This document shows positions 60,331-64,000 of a stretch of DNA of 64,000 nt, piece after piece (position 1 is the stretch's first letter; the number at the start of each line of letters is the position of its first letter). The notes beneath the pieces are model-generated. The model was not told the origin of the DNA. It did not search any database and was given only the letters and a program-made list of their open reading frames with translations. The position numbers were made by a program, and so were the translations under genes. The stretch is taken from assembly GCF_013155385.1 (NCBI RefSeq), contig NZ_JABJUQ010000007.1, forward strand, positions 684,001 through 748,000, in the 5' to 3' direction. The stretch comes from Bacillus sp. WMMC1349. Lineage in GTDB: Bacteria > Bacillota > Bacilli > Bacillales > Bacillaceae.

Positions 60331-61449
60331 TTGGTCACGATCAGTCTTTGCATGATTGTTAAAAATGAAGAAGAAGTATTAGCAAGATGTCTTGATACTG
60401 TAAAGGATATTGTAGATGAAATTAATATCGTTGATACAGGCTCTACTGATAAAACGGTGGAAATTGCCAAACAATACACAGATCGTGTTTTTTTCTTTGA
60501 ATGGATCGGCAATTTTGCGGCAGCCAGAAATGAGTCGTTTAAGCATGCTACTAAAGACTATATTCTTTATTTAGATGCAGATGATGTTTTACGTGAAGAA
60601 GATCAAGAAAAGTTAAAAAAATTAAAAGAAACACTTGATCCAGCAGTTGATTCAGTCTCAATGTACTATGATGCTGGAACAGATGAATATGAAAATGTAA
60701 CGTTAAGATATCGCCGCAACCGCTTAGTGAAAAGGGAGAAAAACTTTAAATGGAAAGGTGATTGTCATCAATACTTGGATGTTCACGGTCATATTATCAA
60801 TGCTGATATTTCAGTGACACATAAAAAAATCCGCCACTCTGTGGGGCGGAATCTCAATATTTATCAACAAAAAATTGATCGTGGTGATGCTTTTTCTCCA
60901 AGGGACTATTTTTATTATGGAAATGAATTAAGAGAGAACAGACATTATGACAAAGCAATAGAAAACTACAATAAGAATATTGAAATGAAAGAAGGATGGA
61001 TTGAAGATAAACTATATGCATGTATTTATAAGGCGGATTGTTATCGTTATCTCGATGATCCTGAAAACGAATTGAAAGCGCTGTTCCAATCATTCGAGTT
61101 TTCAAAAATACCGCGTGCCGAAACATGTAGTAGAATTGGTTACCATTTTCAACGTAAGCGGGAATATCATCCAGCCATCTATTGGTATGACCAAGCGACA
61201 AAGCTTGTTCCAGATCAGAACAAATGGAGTTTTAGTTATCCTGCTTATTACACTTGGTATCCGCACTTGCAAATGTGTGTCTGTTACTATAATTTAGGTG
61301 AATTTGAGAAATCCTATCAACATAATGAAAAGGCTCGGGAATATCGTCCAAAAGATCAATCCGTTGTTTATAATAAACAGTTATTAGAGAAGAAGTTGGG
61401 GATTAATCAGTATTCAGAAACTGGGGAAAAAGGAGAAGAAGTCAAGTAA
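60331..61449 (+). CDS. SunS-like GT2 glycosyltransferase with TPR tail
   Basis: Protein of 372 residues. The GT2 domain begins at once (TISLCMIVKNEEEVLARCLD, NIVDTGSTDKTVEI, FAAARNESFKHATKDYILYLDADD, the last as DXD site) and is followed from about residue 205 by tetratricopeptide-like repeats. This layout is that of SunS/YdcZ-type transferases: SunS glycosylates a Cys of sublancin, others Ser/Thr of surface proteins. Here the collagen-like Thr residues are the nearest candidates. TTG 60331 has GGGGAG eight bases upstream and lies after the sigma-K-like promoter. Confidence 0.85.
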   Translation: MVTISLCMIVKNEEEVLARCLDTVKDIVDEINIVDTGSTDKTVEIAKQYTDRVFFFEWIGNFAAARNESFKHATKDYILYLDADDVLREEDQEKLKKLKETLDPAVDSVSMYYDAGTDEYENVTLRYRRNRLVKREKNFKWKGDCHQYLDVHGHIINADISVTHKKIRHSVGRNLNIYQQKIDRGDAFSPRDYFYYGNELRENRHYDKAIENYNKNIEMKEGWIEDKLYACIYKADCYRYLDDPENELKALFQSFEFSKIPRAETCSRIGYHFQRKREYHPAIYWYDQATKLVPDQNKWSFSYPAYYTWYPHLQMCVCYYNLGEFEKSYQHNEKAREYRPKDQSVVYNKQLLEKKLGINQYSETGEKGEEVK

Positions 61450-61453
61450 GCAG

Positions 61454-62323
61454 TTATTTCTTTTTATGATGATGTCGTACTGCATAAAAAATAGCAATCC
61501 CCCAACCAATTAATAGAATAATAAAAACATTTACAGTCCATATGTTGTTAATAGACCAAGGAAGAAACAGTGTCCGAACATTTGTTAAGATAATAATTCC
61601 TCCGACAAGAACACCAAGTAAATAAGCAGGCAGTATCCGGACCAGCCATGCAGCAATTGGTGCGGCAACAACTCCTCCCAACATGAGAGTAATCGCCCAA
61701 GTCCAGTTCACTTCTTCTGGTCCCAATGAAATTAAGAATCCAGCACTGGCAGAGACTGCGATAGCAAATTCACTTGTATCCACTGTCCCGATAATCTTTC
61801 TGACTGATGCTCCTTTCCTAGTTAACAAAACCGGGGTCGTTATTGGCCCCCATCCTCCTCCACCAGTTGAGTCAGCAAATCCGGAAATAAACCCCAATAA
61901 AATGGACTTTTTTCTAGATAAATCAATCGATTTTTTCTGATTATCAGGATTGAAGTTGAATAAAAATCGAAATAACACATAGATTCCTAAACACAATAAA
62001 AATATTGAAATAATAGGCTTGATCACATCACCTGGAAGCTGGCTCAAAAAACATGCTCCTGTAAAAGCTCCAATAGATCCAGGGATGACTAATTTATATA
62101 ATGTTGGCCGATCAACATTACCAAACTTCATATGGGAAACTCCTGATGCGGCAGTTGTCACAATTTCTGAAAGATGAATGGTTGCTGAAACAGCTGCCGG
62201 AGCAATTCCAAATGTTAATAAAAGTGATGATGAAGTGACACCATAAGCCATTCCTAATGCCCCGTCAATCAGTTGAGCAAAAAAACCTATAAAAGCAAAA
62301 ATAACCAGTTTTCTCATAGCCAT
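61454..62323 (-). CDS. TSUP (TauE/SafE) family permease
   Basis: Membrane protein of 289 residues with eight to nine hydrophobic segments. GFFAQLIDGALGMAYGVTSS at the start and GFADSTGGGGWGPITTPVLL in the middle are the two half-repeat signatures of the TSUP family, which exports sulfite, sulfonates or other organosulfur compounds. Convergent with the SunS-like gene, two bases apart. No sulfur genes nearby, so the substrate is open. Confidence 0.87.
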   Translation of the reverse strand: MAMRKLVIFAFIGFFAQLIDGALGMAYGVTSSSLLLTFGIAPAAVSATIHLSEIVTTAASGVSHMKFGNVDRPTLYKLVIPGSIGAFTGACFLSQLPGDVIKPIISIFLLCLGIYVLFRFLFNFNPDNQKKSIDLSRKKSILLGFISGFADSTGGGGWGPITTPVLLTRKGASVRKIIGTVDTSEFAIAVSASAGFLISLGPEEVNWTWAITLMLGGVVAAPIAAWLVRILPAYLLGVLVGGIIILTNVRTLFLPWSINNIWTVNVFIILLIGWGIAIFYAVRHHHKKK

Positions 62324-62466
62324 CCCCCTAGTAAAAAACTTCGCTTTTTATTTCTTTCTTGAAGTGCAAAACTATTTTTAAGATATTCTATGTTTTAGAA
62401 AGTTCTTCTGTATAGTGAAACAGTACGGTTTTCAGTTCATTTAATAAAGCTGACGGGGTGATGTAT

Positions 62467-62495
62467 ACTCAAAAAATAAGCTGAAGCATAAGATG
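62467..62495 (+). promoter_or_regulatory. Weak sigma-K-like promoter before LamG-GT4 gene
   Basis: CATAAGATG (62487-62495) matches CATANNNTA in eight of nine bases; AC lies 18 bases upstream (62467-62468). Confidence 0.4.
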
Positions 62496-62525
62496 TTAGA
62501 AAGAATGCTGGGAGGGATCTTTCTA

Positions 62526-64000
62526 ATGCTACATTATGATTTTCTTAGTTTTCGTGAGAATAGCAAAATGATTATAAAACAGCAGTTCAATGAAATGAAA
62601 AATACATTTACAATCGAATTTTGGGCAAAACCGGATGTTGAAGTAAAAGAGCGGCGATATGTGATTACCCCTGCTTCAAGTGAAAAAATGGATTCTTCTC
62701 AGGCAAGTGTTGGTGTATCTCTTGGAAAAAATAACATCACAGTTTATGAACATGATGTCCCACTGCCAATCGCTTTAACATTTAACTTTCCTTCGCCTTT
62801 ACATGAATGGACCCATATCGCGATCGTTTACCTAGAAAGACGACCATTGCTGTATATCAATGGACAGTTAGTTGCAAAAGGAGAGGTCGGGTTAGCTCAG
62901 ACGGTTGTTCCTTCAGGAATTTTTGGGGGAGATGGTTCAAATAGTTATGTTGGAAAGCTTGCAGACATTAGGATTTGGAATGTAGCAAAAACACAATCAG
63001 AAATATGTGAACAGATAAACTGTAAACTGACAGGGAATGAACCTGACCTGTTTGGTTATTGGAAATTAAATGAGGGTACTGGCATGGTTGCCTACGATCT
63101 TACGAAAAATAAGCATGATGGAGTGATTGATGGAGCCATCTGGGATAAAAAACGTTTGAATATCCTCTTTACTTTTTTTGTCCCAAGTGGAGGAGTGGAA
63201 ACATTAAACAGGCAGCGTTTGTACGCACTTAAACAATCTGGGGTGAAATGCGATTTTTTATATTTGCAAGAAGGAACAGGCTTACAAAATAAAGTTGATA
63301 CTTCAATTTATGTGACAAATGACATAGAGGAAATCCAAAAAATAATCTCATTCCAAAACTACGATGCCATTGTGATCAGTTCAGATCTGTTGCTGATGAA
63401 AACAATTAAAGAATTTGGATATGAAGGCCTCTTAATCTATGAAGTTCAAGGATTGGGGAATAACAAACAATATGTTGATGAATTTTTAAAAGTACATGCA
63501 TATTCTATTATCAATCAATATTGTGATGCGATTTTATATCCACAAACGCCCCATTTACAGCAAGCATTTAAAAAGTATTTTCCTACAAAGAAACAATTTT
63601 GTTTTCATAATTGTTTTAATACAAAAAACTTTAAATATCGAGCACTTCCTAAACAGAAACAAACGATTATTGGCTGGGTTGGAAGACTTGAAGAAAATAA
63701 AAATTGGAGAGATTTTTTATCTATAGGGGCAAAATTAATTGAAGAAAATCCTTCCGTCCGCCTGTGGATGTTTGAAGATAGTACATTAGCGAAGGAATCA
63801 GAAAGAAACGCTTTTGAAGAAAAAATAGCTAAACTAAATATAAGACCGTATTTAACGGTATATGCCAATCAACCACATCAAAAAATGGCTGACTTTTTTT
63901 CAATGATTGGTGATTCAGGTGGTTTTTTATGTTCAACATCGAAGGTAGAAGGGTTTGGATATGCAGTACTTGAGGCAATGGCATGTAAATGCCCAGTCCT
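62526..64000 (+). CDS. LamG - GT4 glycosyltransferase fusion (partial, runs off window)
   Basis: Open from ATG 62526 (GGGAGGG upstream) to the window end, at least 491 residues. The first 215 or so form a concanavalin A-like LamG domain: FTIEFWAKPD, EWTHIAIVY, LLYINGQLVAKG, ADIRIWNVAKTQSEI and the closing YWKLNEGTG. Then comes a GT-B glycosyltransferase of family GT4 (FFVPSGGVETLNRQRLYALK, IIGWVGRLEENKNWRDFL, VEGFGYAVLEAMAC with the EX7E motif). A sugar-binding module before a GT4 enzyme is uncommon and may hold the glycan or the collagen. The gene is not complete here. Confidence 0.85.
   Translation, partial: MLHYDFLSFRENSKMIIKQQFNEMKNTFTIEFWAKPDVEVKERRYVITPASSEKMDSSQASVGVSLGKNNITVYEHDVPLPIALTFNFPSPLHEWTHIAIVYLERRPLLYINGQLVAKGEVGLAQTVVPSGIFGGDGSNSYVGKLADIRIWNVAKTQSEICEQINCKLTGNEPDLFGYWKLNEGTGMVAYDLTKNKHDGVIDGAIWDKKRLNILFTFFVPSGGVETLNRQRLYALKQSGVKCDFLYLQEGTGLQNKVDTSIYVTNDIEEIQKIISFQNYDAIVISSDLLLMKTIKEFGYEGLLIYEVQGLGNNKQYVDEFLKVHAYSIINQYCDAILYPQTPHLQQAFKKYFPTKKQFCFHNCFNTKNFKYRALPKQKQTIIGWVGRLEENKNWRDFLSIGAKLIEENPSVRLWMFEDSTLAKESERNAFEEKIAKLNIRPYLTVYANQPHQKMADFFSMIGDSGGFLCSTSKVEGFGYAVLEAMACKCPV

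Overview
The window is a Bacillaceae chromosome segment, most probably Bacillus sensu lato. Grounds: low GC, strong AGGAGG-type ribosome binding sites, a Rap/Phr quorum-sensing pair, a B. subtilis-type bioWAFDBI operon, GPT-rich collagen-like spore-surface proteins with sigma-K-like promoters, and an ordered set of orthologues of the B. subtilis yfm-yfl-tre region. From memory of B. subtilis 168, yfmS, yfmR, yfmP, yfmM, yfmL, yflN, nos, yflL, yflJ, mapB, ltaS, yflB, yflA, treP, treA and treR follow one another in the same order. The species cannot be named from sequence alone.

Layout. 1-4.7 kb: a LysM-NlpC/P60 hydrolase, an unusual nucleoside hydrolase-GNAT fusion on the minus strand, dgkB and rlmCD. 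5-11 kb: a VanZ-like protein, then a catabolite-controlled operon with 6-phospho-beta-galactosidase, lactose-type PTS IIA and IICB, a secreted GH53 galactanase and a DUF2283 protein. Together they look like a PTS route for galactan. 11-14.6 kb: a TetR-led operon, a rap-phr pair, and two very small genes. 14.8-21.5 kb: a dispersed repeat, CoA-disulfide reductase-rhodanese, a CPCC-like protein, yeeN, yfmS, two decayed genes and a DASS transporter. 21.6-33.3 kb: yfmR, the biotin operon under a BirA operator, yfmP (MerR), yfmM and yfmL. 33.5-37.8 kb: an accessory operon of a small secreted protein, a MacB-type ABC ATPase, a large FtsX-type permease and a VanZ-like protein. 37.9-47.5 kb: yflN, nos, an SdpI/SdpR pair without a toxin, acylphosphatase, yflJ, mapB, ltaS, yflB and yflA. 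47.5-53.2 kb: small hypotheticals, a DUF5067 lipoprotein and treP-treA-treR. 53.4-64 kb: a spore-surface glycoprotein island with a hexapeptide acyltransferase, two collagen-like proteins and three composite glycosyltransferases, interrupted by a TSUP transporter. The last glycosyltransferase runs off the window.

Two repeat families lie between the genes. One is a MITE-like element of about 95-175 bp with imperfect terminal inverted repeats, seen seven times. The other is a palindrome of about 40 bp, seen three times, each time at the 3' end of a gene where it can serve as terminator. The most unusual candidates are the secreted-protein/ABC/VanZ operon, the composite glycosyltransferases beside the collagen-like genes, the bioW start with a likely AUU codon, and a 53-residue twin-CX3C microprotein. 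All family assignments come from reading motifs by eye; no database search was run.
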